The notes: generated by a model not told the origin, from the letters alone. A DNA stretch of 64,000 nt from Dactylis glomerata (GCA_007115705.1 QXEO01000411.1:6859702-6923701), one strand, 5' to 3'; positions 32,977 through 45,161 are shown, numbered from the stretch's first letter. Numbers and translations: made by a program.

Positions 32977-34423
32977 AATCGAACGACGACTGTGCGGAGG
33001 AGGGTGAAGTATTTGAGTACCAGGAGGAAGGTGACCAGGGACAAGCCAACCAAGGCAAGCCATCTACTTGTTACATATCTGAATCCTATCACGGCACTAT
33101 GCATTATTCTACTATGCTCTTACTACTATGCATTGTTTTTCTTATATTGCTATTTACCCCTAGATAGCAATAGATGGTGACTTAGCTCCACAAGTCACAT
33201 TGTTATCATCCATGGAGCATGACTCCCTTACCACCTACCCATTACCCCTGATTGTAGAGGCTCGATGATTAGCATCGAAGTCTTTGGGAAACACTTGTAG
33301 TGGAGCCAAAAAAAAACTCTAGGATGGGAAAAACTCTCGGAAAAGTTTCAAAAATGGTTACGAAAACCTTGGAGTAGTATCCACTCCACTGAAATGTTTT
33401 CTAAATGGTTTTGGGACAAATGGACACTTGGAATATGGAAGAAAGGAGTTGGTGGTTTTAGAAAAAGGCATTGATGTTTCTTTGTAGTCGCTTGAAGCAA
33501 TTAACCCGTGCAACCACATTACCCGGTATGGGACGGGCTTAGTTTGAAGTTTATTTGCTTTAGTACGGGAAGGCTCACAACTATATAAGGGTTTGCAGGA
33601 CCCCGGAATCCGGGTTGACGCTAAACGAAGGTCAACACATATCACGGCATATCCCGAGCCGCCGGAAGACACTTGGGTTCTCCCGCCGTGGCGCCGGAGT
33701 TACGCTCTGGAGGAGGTACTGCCGGGACGTGCCGGGGAGGTAAACTCCACAGGGTAGGCACTCGTACTAAGGTAAATAGATGGAGGCTTTGATCTATTAT
33801 CCGAACCCCGCATACTTATGTATGACGGTCCGTGGTGGTATCCCGGCGGATTTATCGGTTGGTGTGTGTAAAGTGTACAACCTCTACAGAGTGTAAAACT
33901 ATTCGAATAGCCGCGTCCTCGGATATGGATGGTTGTGGAGATCACTACATTGCCCAATGTCAGGTTTTGGTTTTATAAATGGTCTTCTGGAAAAACAAAG
34001 TTTCGTGCCGGACGGAGTACTTGGAGGGTACTGCCGTGGCACGGGAGTGGATCGGAGTACTTGGAGGGTACTGCCGATGCTTTGGGGTGGTCATGTTCGA
34101 TTGACCACCGGTCTATTCTCTAAAGGAGTTTCCCCCCTTTCCTAGAGATTTTACTAAATATTTATAAAAGATTTCTTTAATAAGGATATGGAAATGTCGT
34201 GGGACATGCTATATCGACACGAGAAGTTAGTAGAAGATAGTCACTGAAAACTAAACCAACCCTTGCTACAGCCATATAGCATGTGAATGTTCTCTCTTAG
34301 ATGGTTTGCGAGTACAATTCCAAAATGTACTCACGGCTTTGTCCCTGGCTATTAACTTGGCTAGACTTTGGAGATGACTATGAAGAAGATGATGAGGAGT
34401 ATGATGACGCCGGTGCAAACTAG
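32977..34423 (+). other. LTR acidic coding blocks, copy 2 (B 5' LTR)
   Basis: Block 1, 32977-33054 (78 bases), follows CTTTTTCCGGCGATAG, encodes SNDDCAEEGEVFEYQEEGDQ then GQANQ, and ends CAAG/GCAAGC. Block 2, 34365-34423 (59 bases), follows AACTTGGCTAG, encodes DFGDDYEEDDEEYDDAGAN and TAG. The frame joins across 33054/34365. A donor-like CTCG/GTGAGC at 31923 ends a GC-rich segment; joining it to 32977 would keep block 1 in frame. Against A's copy, block 1 shows 10 silent and 4 amino-acid changes in 26 codons, and block 2 about 6 silent and 4 others, by hand count. Alternative: a stand-alone 85-codon frame at 32910-33167 with a hydrophobic end, but that is not kept in A. Confidence 0.5.
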
Positions 34424-34702
34424 GACTCGTTTCCCGGTCAGTCGCCTATAGGGTAGTAGGCCTGACTTGGGTCACTACGCTGCATGTATCCGCTGCTACC
34501 TATGTTAAAGTATGTCCGTTGAACATGCCCTGCGTGGCATTAGTACTCAGCCAAGAGGCTATGTAAGACTTAACGACTTATTTATGTAATGGATGTTGTA
34601 CTCTGTAATGCCAACTCAGTTATGTGGATTCATGACGGTCTTCCTTGGATCATGAATTGTATGCATAACGGGAATCCCGGGTGGTAAGCCGGGGTCCTCA
34701 CA

Positions 34703-34955
34703 GAGTTGGTATCAGAGCCATCCTGACCTTAGGAAACCCTAGGATAGCATGGGCGTTAGACCGGACCAAAAACTATTTTCTTAAAATAAAAGAGATGGCT
34801 TTATATATCAAAGGTAAATATATATTGCTCTCATCTCTTCCCTTACTCTTTAAGCATCTTTAAGTTACTTGCATTTAAATTCAAGCTTTTACTTATGTAT
34901 AAATTTTGCACACTTGGGTAAGTCATTAATAAACTCTACTCTAAAATTTGTGTAG
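34703..34955 (+). other. Element B leader with primer-binding site (34707-34718)
   Basis: TGGTATCAGAGC is an exact match for the initiator tRNA-Met primer sequence, 4 bases after the LTR end. The leader ends TAAAATTTGTGTAG, then ATGG of ORF1. Confidence 0.9.
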
Positions 34956-35813
34956 ATGGACGCTCTTACCGCGCACCGTCAGGTTGGTACCCACGAGGAC
35001 GTGCTGGTCTTCGAGAGGGACTTGGTGGAGTTGACCGCGCGCCTCGGACGACCGTGTCCCGAGGTGCGAGGCTATCAGCTGTTCGAGGAGGGCACCCGCG
35101 AGCTGGCTATCCGTGTGGTATGCTAGGTCCGCGGGAAGGAGGTTCCGCCCACCTCACCGGAGTTCACCTTTGAGGTGATCGAGCGCAACTGGGGTGATGG
35201 CCTAATGCGCGTTCTACGCCACGCCATCTCGCGCCTCGTCCACCTCCACTATGACGAGTTACTTGGGACTCGTTACGAGCACTACGGGAGGGTCGACGCC
35301 GATGGCTTTCCCCATCAGGCCGCGATGCACACCCCTTTCAGCCGCCACTTCTGCCACACTGAGGCTATCCTGCACCACATGCAGGAGCATCTGGACCATG
35401 TCCGGATGGTCGCCGATGAGAGGGGACTTGAGCTCGCCGTTCTCCGTGAGGACCTCCAGGAGTCTATCTTCTCACATCACCGTCTTCTCTCTGCCAAGAG
35501 GAAGATCGTGAAGAAGAACAAGGCTCCGAGGAGGCGCGTCTGCGAGTTGGAGGACCACTTGGCTTCTCTTGAGAGCCACGTGTCCGAGTTGGAGGAGGAG
35601 ACCGCCGAGCTCCGCATGGAGAACGAGGAGGTACTTGGCCGCGACGACGACCACCAGGAGGCCTTCGATGAGGAGTCCGCTAGTACCGATGATGACGACC
35701 GTGGTAGCGAGAGCGGTGATGACCGCAACGCTATCCTCGACTTCTATGCTCCTGAGACTCCTAGCGAGGAGGACCCCGAGGAGCTAGTTCCCCACGTCAG
35801 CGGCGACGAGTAG
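34956..35813 (+). pseudogene. ORF1 of element B: coiled-coil protein upstream of gag, one stop
   Basis: A 285-residue frame between PBS and gag. I do not recognise a known domain. The first 190 residues look helical (FERDLVELTARLG; LRHAISRLVHLHYDELLG; HHMQEHLDHVRMVADERGL). A basic KRKIVKKN stretch follows, then a heptad coiled coil at about 194-226 (LEDHLASLESHVSELEEE), then an acidic Asp/Glu/Ser tail (about 231-285) ending VSGDE. One in-frame TAG (codon 57, 35124-35126) interrupts it where A has CAG. Its stop (TAG, 35811) is TGG in A, so the original C-terminus may be longer. Helical body, basic patch, coiled coil and acidic tail suggest an oligomeric binding protein; role unknown. Silent changes dominate between A and B, which supports it as a real protein gene of this family. 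Confidence 0.65.
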
Positions 35814-36139
35814 ATCTCACCACTTTACCTCTCATGTAGGCTGCCGCGTAGTTGTTAGTTTGACCCTTTTGTGTATCGGTGTTGTATGGTCTATCTAGAA
35901 CCATTTGCTATGCTTGTTGTATGCGACTATGTGTGGTATGTGTGTGTGCCTGGACATGTTTGGCACCCTTTTGCTTGTATATATTATGTATGTATGGACT
36001 TGCTATGGGGGGTTGTTGGAACATGTTATGTATGGTTGCCATGGATGTATGCTAAGCATGAGTGTAGTTCCTTTCTCTCTTATGAAACCTGCATAAGTTT
36101 TTCCTTGTTATAAATCTCACCAATCCACTTCTCTCCAGA
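35814..36139 (+). other. Spacer between ORF1 and gag with acceptor-like end
   Basis: 326 bases, T/G-rich, no coding sequence. Near its start CTCATGTAGGCTGC (CTCACGTAGGTTGC in A) is weakly donor-like, and it ends CACTTCTCTCCAG, one base before the gag ATG. It may be an intron that lets gag be translated from an mRNA lacking ORF1, but the exact donor is unknown. Confidence 0.45.
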
Positions 36140-39100
36140 ATGGCTCCGGAGACTCGTGCCCACGCTGGCAACAACCCGCCCCCACCTCCTGAGCCTGACA
36201 TGACGCAAGTGCTGTGGCTCCTATTGGAGGAGCGTGAAGCAGCACGCGCCGAGCATCAAGCCAACCTAGCTACCCTCCAGCAACTCGCCCAGATGGCCAC
36301 CAACCACAACAACAATGGTGGCAACGATGATGAGGAACCCCGCAACACGCTTAGGAACTTCCAAAACTCCAACCTGCCAACATTCACCAAGTCTACCGAA
36401 CCCCTGGACGCCGACGACTGGCTCCGCACCATCGAGAACAAGCTCGAGTATGCGGGAGTTGGAGCAAACGAGAAGGTGCTCTACGCCACCCATTTCCTAG
36501 CTGGCGTAGCGGGCGCATGGTGGGAGAACGTCCGTGCCATGCAGCCCGAGGGCCAAGTGATGACTTGGGAAGCCTTCAAGACCAAGTTCCGCAAGGCCCA
36601 CATTCCATCTGGACTCATCAAGATTATGTGTGACAAGTTCCTTAACCTCAAGCAGGGAAGTATGAGTGTCACCGAATACCTCAACAAGTTCACCACCTGG
36701 GGGAGGTATGCCCCTAACGACATCGACACCGATGAGAAGAAGCGGGAGCGCTTCATGAATGGACTTCAGGAAGACCTGCAGCCTTATCTGGTCGCCGTGC
36801 CCTACAATGATCTGGAGTCCCTGGTTGATGCTGCTATTATGGTCGAGGACAAGAACAAGGCTGCCCGTGAAAGCTGAAAGAGGAGAATGATGAGTCAGGG
36901 TGGATCAAGCAGTCAGAGATCCCGCAGCATGCCCCCATCAAGGTCTGCGCCACCCCCTCAGAGGTTCGCCTCTCAAGCTCCCAGACCCAACAACCCCAAC
37001 CGCCAGTACTCAAGCAACCGCCCCTCCGGCAGGAACCCTTCTGGAGGGAATCGCAACACCTTCAACCCTATCAACCGCAGCCAAGGAAGTGGCTGCTATA
37101 CTTGTGGCCGACCAGGGCATTTCTCTAAGGAGTGCCCCCTAAAGAAACCATCCGCACTGAGCCTCAGCGCGCCTAAACCCAATCAGGGTCAAGGCCGTGG
37201 ACCAGCTAGAAGGAACCCGAAGGGTCAAGCCAATGTTGCTCGTGGCTGCCTGAACCACGTCAACGCAGCTGAAGCGGAGGAGGCACCTGACGTTGTGCTT
37301 GGTACGTTTCTTGTCAACTCCGTGCCTGCAAAGATTCTATTTGACTCTGGCGCGTCACACTCGTTTGTCACTGAGAACTTCATGGATAAGGGTAGATTGA
37401 AACATAGCCGCAGGGATAGACTTATGATAGTACAAATCCCGGGGTCATCAGTTAAGACCCAACTATCCTGCAGGGACGTCCCAGTAGAGCTCTACGGTGA
37501 GAAGTTCCAAGCGGATTTGATTGTTCTAGGTACCAAAGGGTTGGATGTGGTACTTGGAATGGACTGGATGTCCAAGTACCAGGGGCACATTGATTGCGCA
37601 CGAAAGGCCATAACTGTGACCAGCAGTAGTGGAGTTCAGATTGAGCACGTAGCCACCATGCCATCCCGCAGAGCCTACTACAAGAAGTCTGTCTCTGGGC
37701 CGACTCTTGATCAAGTTCCGGTGGTATGTGAGTACCCCGACGTCTTCCCTGAGAAGTTGCCAGGTATGCCCCCTGACCGGGATATCGAGTTTGTAATTGA
37801 GTTGATTCCCAGAACAGCTCCTATTGCCCAACGACCTTGACGTATGAACCCCCAAGAACTTGAAGAGTTAAAGAAGCAACTTGCTGACATGCTCAGCAAA
37901 GGCCTTATCCGTCCCAGCGCTTCACCATGGGGATCGCCTGTTCTATTTGTGGACAAGCGAGACGGTACCATATGACTGTGTGTGGACTACCGTAAACTGA
38001 ACGAGGTAACCATCAAGAACAAATACCCACTTCCAAAGATTGAAGACCTATTTGATCAGCTGAATGGAGCCAAAGTATTCTCCAAAATTGATCTCCGCAC
38101 TGGATATCATCAGCTGAAAGTCCGAGAGTCTGATATTCCCAAGACCGCTTTCACCACTCGCTACGGCCTATTCGAGTACACCGTCATGTCCTTTGGCCTA
38201 ACCAATGCCCCTGCCTATTTCATGAATCTCATGAATAAGGTATTCATGAAGTTCCTCGACAAGTCTGTGGTGGTTTTCATCGACGACATCTTGGTCTATT
38301 CTAAGACCGAGGAAGAGCACGTAGAGCATCTGCGGCTGGTTTTGGGAACCCTGCGTGAACACCAACTTTACGCCAAGTTCAGCAAATGTGAATTCTGGCT
38401 GAAAGAGGTTGGATTCCTTGGCTATGTACTCTCAGCTGGTGGAGTATCCGTTGACCCCTCAAAAATCACCTCCATCATGGAAAGGAAAGTCCCAACCAAC
38501 CCCACCGAAGTCCGAGCATTCCTTGGACTAGCCGGATACTACCGGAAGTTTGTAGAAGGGTTTTCCAGCATTGCCCGCCCTTTGACTCAGTTGCTCAAGA
38601 AAGAAAAGAAGTTTGAGTGGACTGAGAAGTGCGAGCAGAGTTTCCAAGAACTCAAGAAGAGGCTAGTGACAGCTCCCATTCTAACCATGCCCGACATTAC
38701 CAAGAGCTTTGACGTCTACTGTGATGCATCCAAGCTTGGTCTTGGAAGTGTCCTTATGCAAGACGGCAAGGTCATTGCCTACCTATCCCGCCAACTGCGC
38801 CCTCACGAGCTAAATTATCCTACTCATGACCTCGAGCTTGCCGCTGTTGTTCATGCCCTCAAGACTTGGCGACACTATCTTATGGGAAACCATTGCGAGA
38901 TCTACACCGACCACAAGAGCCTTAAGTATATCTTCTCTCAGAAGGAGTTAAATATGAGGCAATGGAGATGGATTGAACTCATCAAAGACTATGACCTAGG
39001 CATTCATTACCATCCTGGTAAAGCGAATGTGGTCGCCGATGCCCTCAGCCGAGAACCTTGTTCTCTAAATGCCCTATTAAAGACCAGCCAACCAACTTTA

Positions 39101-40621
39101 TGCGAGGAATTCGAGAAGTTTGGGCTTCAGCTGGTAAGCCTTGGTTTCTATCGAACCTTGAAGTCTGACCCACTCTCACGGACATTATTAAAGAAGCTCA
39201 GAATTGGACATGAGAGTATCGAAGGCATCAAGCGTAGGATGGGACGAGAGGAATTACCTGGGTTTTCAATTGACCAGGAAGGTGTGCTATGGTATAATGG
39301 CCGCCTGTGCGTCCCTAGCATCGAGGAGATGAAGCAGTCCATCCTGAAGGAGGCCCATGATACCCCTTACTCTATTCATCCTGGAGGCACAAAAATGTAC
39401 CAGGACTTGAAGGAGCGTTTTTTGTGGCACGGTATGAAGCGGGAGATAGCTTTCTATATTGCCCGGTGCGACGTTTGTCAGCGAGTGAAGGCTGAGCACC
39501 AAATGCCCGCAGGTCTACTGCAACCACTAAAAGTGCCAATGTGGAAGTGGGAGGAAGTCGGAATGGACTTCATCACTGGACTGCCTAGATCAAATCGAGG
39601 CCACGACTCCATCTGGGTTATCATTGACCGCCTGACCAAGGTCGCCCATTTTCTACTAGTCAAGACCACCCATAAAGGCCGAGACCTAGCCGACCTGTAC
39701 ATGTCCAGAATTGTTAGCTTTCATGGAGTGCCTAAGGTAATCGTTACTGATCGGGGAACTCAATTCACCTCAAGATTCTGGCACAAACTTCAAGAAGCCG
39801 TAGGGACAAAGCTCTCGTTCAGCACAGCCTATCACCCCCAGACTGGAGGTCAGACAGAGCGTGTAAACCAAATCCTTGAAGACATGTTGCGAGCCTGCGT
39901 CCTATCTTATGGAGCCAAGTGGGAAGACTGCCTGCCATTCGTGGAGTTTTCCTACAATAATAGCTATCAATCTAGTTTGCAAATGGCCCCTTTTGAAGCT
40001 CTCTACGGACGCAAGTGTCGTACCCCTCTCAACTGGTCCGAGACTGGAGAAAGTCAAGTATTTGGACCCGATGTTATCAAGGAGGCCGAGGAGCAAGTTC
40101 AGCTCATCCGCAACCGCTTAAAAGCAGCCCAGTCCCGACAAAAGAGTTACGCTGACCCAAAGAGGAGACCTGTCACCTTCAATGTGGGAGACTTTGTCTA
40201 CCTTCGAGTCACACCACTCAAGGGTATGCAACGCTTCCATGTCAAAGGTAAACTGGCACCCCGGTACATTGGTCCATTCAAGATCTTGGAACGTAAGGGC
40301 ACCATGTCCTACAAACTGGAGCTACCCCCAAAACTATCCGAGTTCCATGACGTCTTCCACGTGTCGCAACTCCGCAAATGCCTTCAAGTTCCCAACAAGC
40401 CTGAGACCTTCACCGAAATCGACCACAACTCCATCGACCTGAACTCCAACCTCACTTACTGGGAGAGACCTATCCGCATTCTTGAAGCAGACGTTCATCT
40501 TACCCGTAGATGCAAGATCAAGATGTATAAGGTGCAATGGAGTAATCACACTGAAGACGAAGCCACGTGGGAACGTGAAGATTATCTTCGACGAGAGTTC
40601 CCCGGTCTACTTCACGCTTAG
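36140..40621 (+). pseudogene. gag-pol of element B with chromodomain: one frame, three in-frame TGA
   Basis: One frame of 1,494 codons. Capsid about 36330-36870 (GAWWENV); zinc knuckle CYTCGRPGHFSKEC about 37094-37135; protease LFDSGASHSF near 37340; RT about 37850-38560 with FIDDIL near 38276; RNase H about 38690-39060 (YCDASKLGLGS, then IYTDHKSLKYIF); integrase HHCC about 39380-39500 (CDVCQ); core Asp in MDFITGLP, Asp in TDRGTQF, Glu in GGQTERVNQ; chromodomain about 40450-40590 with YKVQWSNHTEDEATWE; end LLHA and TAG. It would make the particle, copy RNA to DNA and insert it, the chromodomain steering to chromatin. Stops are TGA at 36875, 37838 and 37973; no frameshift. The start follows an acceptor-like CTCCAG. 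Confidence 0.93.
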
Positions 40622-40649
40622 CTACGGAATCTCGGGACGAGATTCTTTT

Positions 40650-40663
40650 AAGGGGGGAAGGTC
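40650..40663 (+). other. Polypurine tract of element B
   Basis: AAGGGGGGAAGGTC directly before the 3' LTR start TGTAACACC. Confidence 0.85.
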
Positions 40664-43600
40664 TGTAACACCCCACTTTTGTTGCCCAAGTTAAAACTTT
40701 ACTTAAGTGCTTTTTGTGGGTAATTAAAAACTTTTGCTCAGCAATGTATGTGTGCCCTATGAATGCATGATTGCATGTGTGTGCTAGCATGTGTATTTTC
40801 ATATGAGTAGGTATATGCATGATTTTATGTGTGCAAGTGTGTATGCCCATGATTTCATGTGAGAGAGTTTGATTGATTTAAACCTTATTTTCTTTTTCAA
40901 TACATGTGCTTTTTACCTAGGAAGTGAGCTATGATTTTATGCAACCTATTTTGACCCAAGCTCATAATTGTGTGCACCAAAAATCTTAGCATAGATCATT
41001 GGTGAGATCACCTCTCTTTTCTTTTCTTTTTATTTTATTTTTACTCCCTTATTTGAAAATAGGAGTTTCTCCAAAACCCTAGCATATCTAGCTCTAAAAT
41101 TCTCAAACTTTGGTCATGTGCTCTGGAGCACCTTGGACACCTCTGGACACTATCCTAGCTCAAATTTCAAACCAAGTTTGAAAGATTCAAATTCAAATTT
41201 GAATTTCGTCCATGAAGACACTAACCCATGTTTTACTCTCCTTCCTTCTTATTATTTTTGCAAACCGACCAAGGGGAGGGAGAAGGCCTGCTGGGGATTT
41301 CCTTTTGGAGTCCAGGGATTTGCAAATCCTTTCCTTTTGTCGTTTACAGCTTGGACTCGAGGGAGGAGAGGAGCCCGAGGCCGACGCTGCCAGAACCCTT
41401 CCCTCTCCCTCTGTTCTTCGACCAGGCACCGCCCTCGACCCCCAGTAGCTGCTCGCCGCAGTGCTGACACCCTAGAACCAGCCCCACCTTGCAGAGACCC
41501 CAAGCCAGCACCCCACGCCGCCCTGGCCATTGCCCTGCCCACCGTGGACACCCCAGCCGACCGTTTCCCAACCTGTCGCCTCGCCACTGACCTCGCATAG
41601 AACCCCTTGACCAATTCCCCGAACCAGATGACCGAAATCCCGACCGTGCACATCGCCATGGCCTCGCCAAGTCGACGCCACTGTGCAGCCCAGCGCACGC
41701 GGAGCGCGTTACACGTTCCCGTGCACCAGCACACTCCCTCGCCCTGCACTTCACGCACGTTTTCACGGCACCCAGAGGCCATCACGATGCCGCCCCTGCC
41801 CAGCCATCCGGTGCACCACAGCCTCCCCACCAAGCACCGTTTCTCTTGCTCGTTCTCTGAAACCAGTGAAATATTGCGTGACTCGACCATCCACCGACAC
41901 CACCTGCCTGTCCCCTAGAACCGGTGCACAACGCCGCCCCCATACGCCGCCGATGACAGCCAATCGTTTCCGACGAGACACACGCTAGACCGAGCGCACC
42001 CCCTTCAGTTATAAGCTGAGGCACCTCTCTGGAAGCCTCTCTCTCTCATTTGCTTCCTCTCCTCTTCCCACTCACCTGCAGAGCTCCGCCGTCGCCTAGC
42101 CGAGAAGAAGCCGCCGCCGGAGAGCTCGAGCTACTCGAGTAGATCGCCGCCAGCCGAGGTGAAGGTTGCAGTCAACCTCGCCGTCTCTCTGCTCCGTCTC
42201 TCTAGATCGATGACCTCTCCTTGATGCCAGATCTCACCTCTCTCTCTGCTTGGTCCAGGAATGCCGTAGCCAACGACCTCGCCGACATCACCGGAGCTCA
42301 TCGAGGCGTCGTTGACACCACCGCGAACACACCCCCCCTCTGCATGCACCCCTCCTGGCCGCGCATCGCCTATTGAACCTCTCCGCTACCGATCTACCTC
42401 CAGCCAGCCGCCAAAAGCCACTCGGTGAGCATCGCCGATCAAAACCCTAGCCGGCATGACCGGCGCACGCTCGCGTGCATGTCCCCGCGAGGAAGAAGAC
42501 GGCCGCGCCATCGGATCTAGATCCGGCGGTGGCGTACCGCTCCGCTGCCGCCAAGCCCGGGCAGGCCACCGGGTTTGGGCCGGCCTGGCTCAGATCCGAC
42601 GCCCCTGGCCCGATTTCTTTCTTTCAGAGAATTGATTTCTCTTTTCTGAAAATCCCTGCAAGTTTGAAAATTCGTAGAAATTATTTTATGCATCCAAATT
42701 TAGTGATTCAAATTTCTATGTGCTCCTGAAATTAATACCTACCTGTATGTACTGCATGCATGAATTGTTGAAGCTTAGATATTATCTGAGGATTATTATT
42801 GGTAGATCTATTGATTTTCACCATTATCTGCAAATATGATGCTCTGTTTGCTAAAAAAATGGTGAAACCAATTTTCACTGACAGCCTACTGTTTCTCTGA
42901 TTTATAGAAACTGGTTTCACTAATTTAGGAAGTGTGCTTTGTTTGTAGGAATTAAATTAGTGATGTCAATATCTTGTAGTAATTGAATTTTTGTGCTCAA
43001 AATAATGATTATTTTGGAATGATTCCACTTGTGGTGTATTTGTCATTCCAGTAGCTTTCCAAAATGACCTCTGGTAGGATTTTTGGACTTGCAGATTATT
43101 TTAGGGGATTGTTTTGCTATTCTAGTGATTTCTAGAAATAGGAAATTCTTATTAAATCACCCCTATAGTATATTGATCTAATTCCAATTGTGATGTTTGT
43201 GAAATGTTGTTAGCTACCAGTAGGTATGCTGGTGCCATGTTTTCATATGTCTTGATGCATGCAAGTGTTTGCTTGTGAGTAAGTATTAGAATACAACTAG
43301 AATTTGTGTGCTATAATGTTGGTGATGGTTTGCTTTATTAAAATAGATATATGATCTGTTATCTAAACATGTTTGTTTCTGATACTCAATGCTTGAAATG
43401 TGTGGTGATGTTTGGTTGAGATCCCTGAATGCATGAATGCTTATTATGTGTTTGTTTCGTTTCTTTTTCCGGCGATAGAATCGAACGACGACTGTGCAGA
43501 GGAGGGTGAAGTATTTGAGTACCAGGAGGAAGGTGACCAGGGACAAGCCAACCAAGGCAAGCCATCTACTTGTTACATATCTGAATCCTATCACGGCACT

Positions 43601-45161
43601 ATGCATTATTCTACTCTGCTCTTACTACTATGCATTGTTTTTCTTATATTGCTATTTACCCCTAGATAGCAATAGATGGTGACTTAGCTCCACAAGTCAC
43701 ATTGTTATCATCCATGGAGGATGACTCCCTTACCACCTACCCATTACCCCTGATTGTAGAGGCTCGATGATTAGCATCGAAGTTTTGGGAAACACTTGTA
43801 GTGGAGCCAAAAAAAACTCTAGGATGGGAACAACTCTTGGAAAAGTTTCGAAAATGGTTACGAAAACCTTAGAGTAGTATCCACTCCACTGAAATGTTTT
43901 CTAAATGGTTTTGGGACAAATGGACACTTGGAATATGGAAGAAAGGAGTTGGTGGTTTTAGAAAAAGGCATTGGTGTTTCTTTGTAGTCGCTTGAAGCAA
44001 TTAACCCGTGCAACCACATTACCCGGTATGGGACGGGCTTAGTTTGAAGTTTATTTGCTTTAGTGCGGGAAGCCTCACAACTATATAATGGTCTGCAGGA
44101 CCCCGGAATCCGGGTTGACGCTAAACGAAGGTCAACACATATCACGGCATATCCCGAGCCGCCGGAAGACACTTGGGTTCTCCCGCCGTGGCGCCGGAGT
44201 TACGCTCTGGAGGAGGTACTGCCGGGACGTGCCGGGGAGGTAAACTCCACAGGGTAGGCACCCATACTAAGGTAAATAGATGGAGGCTTTGATCGATTAT
44301 CCGAACCCCGCATACTTATGTAAGACGGTCTGTGGTGGTATCCCGGCGGATTTATCGGTTGGTGTGGGTAAAGTGTACAACCTCTGCAGAGTGTAAAACT
44401 ATTCGAATAGCCGTGTCCTCGGATATGGACGGTTGTGGAGATCACTACATTGCCCAATGTCAGGTTTTGGTTTTATAAATGGTCTTCTGGAAAAACGGAG
44501 TTTCGTGCCGGACGGAGTACTTGGAGGGTACTGCCGATGCTTTGGGGTGGTCATGTTCGATTGACCACCGGTCTATTCTCTAAAGGAGTTTCCCCCCTTT
44601 CCTAGAGTTTTACTAAATATTTATAAAAGATTTCTTTAATAAGGATATGGAAATGTCGTGGGACATGCTATATCGACATGAGAAGTTAGTAGAAGATAGT
44701 CACTGAAAACTAAACCAACCTTTGCTACAGCCATATAGCATGTGAATGTTCTCTCTTAGATGGTTTGCGAGTACAATTCCAAAATGTACTCACGGCTTTG
44801 TCCCTAGCTATTAACTTGGCCAGACTTTGGAGATGACTATGAAGAAGATGATGAGGAGTATGACGACGCCGGTGCGAACTAGGACTCGTTTCCCGGTCAG
44901 TCGCCTGTAGGGTAGTAGGCCTGACTTGGGTCACTATGCTGCATGTATCCGCTGCTACCTATGTTGAAGTATGTCCGTTGAACATGCCCTGCGTGGCATT
45001 AGTACTCAGCCAAGAGGCTATGTAAGACTTAACGACTTATTTATGTAATGGATGTTGTACTCTGTAATGCCAAGTCAGTTATGTGGATTCATGACGGTCT
45101 TCCTGGGATCATGAATTGTATGCATAACGGGAATCCCGGGTGGTAAGCCGGGGTCCTCACA
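40664..45161 (+). mobile_element. 3' LTR of element B (4,498 bp)
   Basis: Same ends as the 5' LTR (TGTAACACCCC ... CCTCACA). It carries an extra stretch near 41680-41725 absent from the 5' LTR, lacks about 20 bases near 41555, and lacks the 40 bp unit present at 34013-34076. Only one base differs in the first 260 or so. TATA-like TTATAA is at 42009. The acidic blocks are intact (43479-43556 and 44824-44882). Confidence 0.92.
43479..44882 (+). other. LTR acidic coding blocks, copy 3 (B 3' LTR)
   Basis: Block 1 at 43479-43556 (78 bases) after GGCGATAG and before GCAAGC; block 2 at 44824-44882 (59 bases) after TTGGCCAG, ending DDAGAN and TAG. Lengths and frame match the 5' LTR copy exactly. Possible first-exon donor CTCG/GTGAGC after 42424. 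In this copy the sequence at block 2 is also the end of a 32-codon frame starting at ATG 44784. Confidence 0.5.

Larger units (their letters stand above)
30183..34702 (+). mobile_element. 5' LTR of element B (4,520 bp)
   Basis: Starts TGTAACACCCCAC and ends GGTCCTCACA. Parts: AT-rich U3 start; a GC-rich block (30890-31930) with a TATA-like TTATAA at 31505; an AT-rich intron-like stretch; acidic coding block 1 (32977-33054); a middle part with CCCGGAATCCGGGTTG; block 2 (34365-34423); and the end. Compared with the 3' LTR it differs by scattered substitutions and a few indels, one a 40 bp unit between 24 bp repeats (34013-34036 and 34053-34076). Open frames in the GC-rich block occur on both strands and shift between the two LTRs, so I do not call them genes. 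Confidence 0.92.
30183..45161 (+). mobile_element. Chromovirus B (Tekay/Del-like), structurally complete, 14,979 bp
   Basis: Two near-identical LTRs (4,520 and 4,498 bp), initiator-Met PBS, ORF1, a single long gag-pol frame with chromodomain and a polypurine tract. It is inserted in the 3' LTR of element A; 5 bp flanks are CGTCC (30178) and CGTTC (45162), one transition apart. High LTR similarity means a recent insertion. It is inactive as it stands, because ORF1 has one stop and gag-pol has three. Confidence 0.92.

Noticed and set aside
32910..33167. 85-codon frame with a hydrophobic C-terminus as a membrane protein in the LTR
   Set aside because: Only the 26-codon acidic middle is kept between A and B; the N-terminal part and hydrophobic end are not kept in A.
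34707..34720. tRNA gene fragment (TGGTATCAGAGC)
   Set aside because: It is the retrotransposon primer-binding site, lying 4 bases inside the 5' LTR end; no cloverleaf around it.
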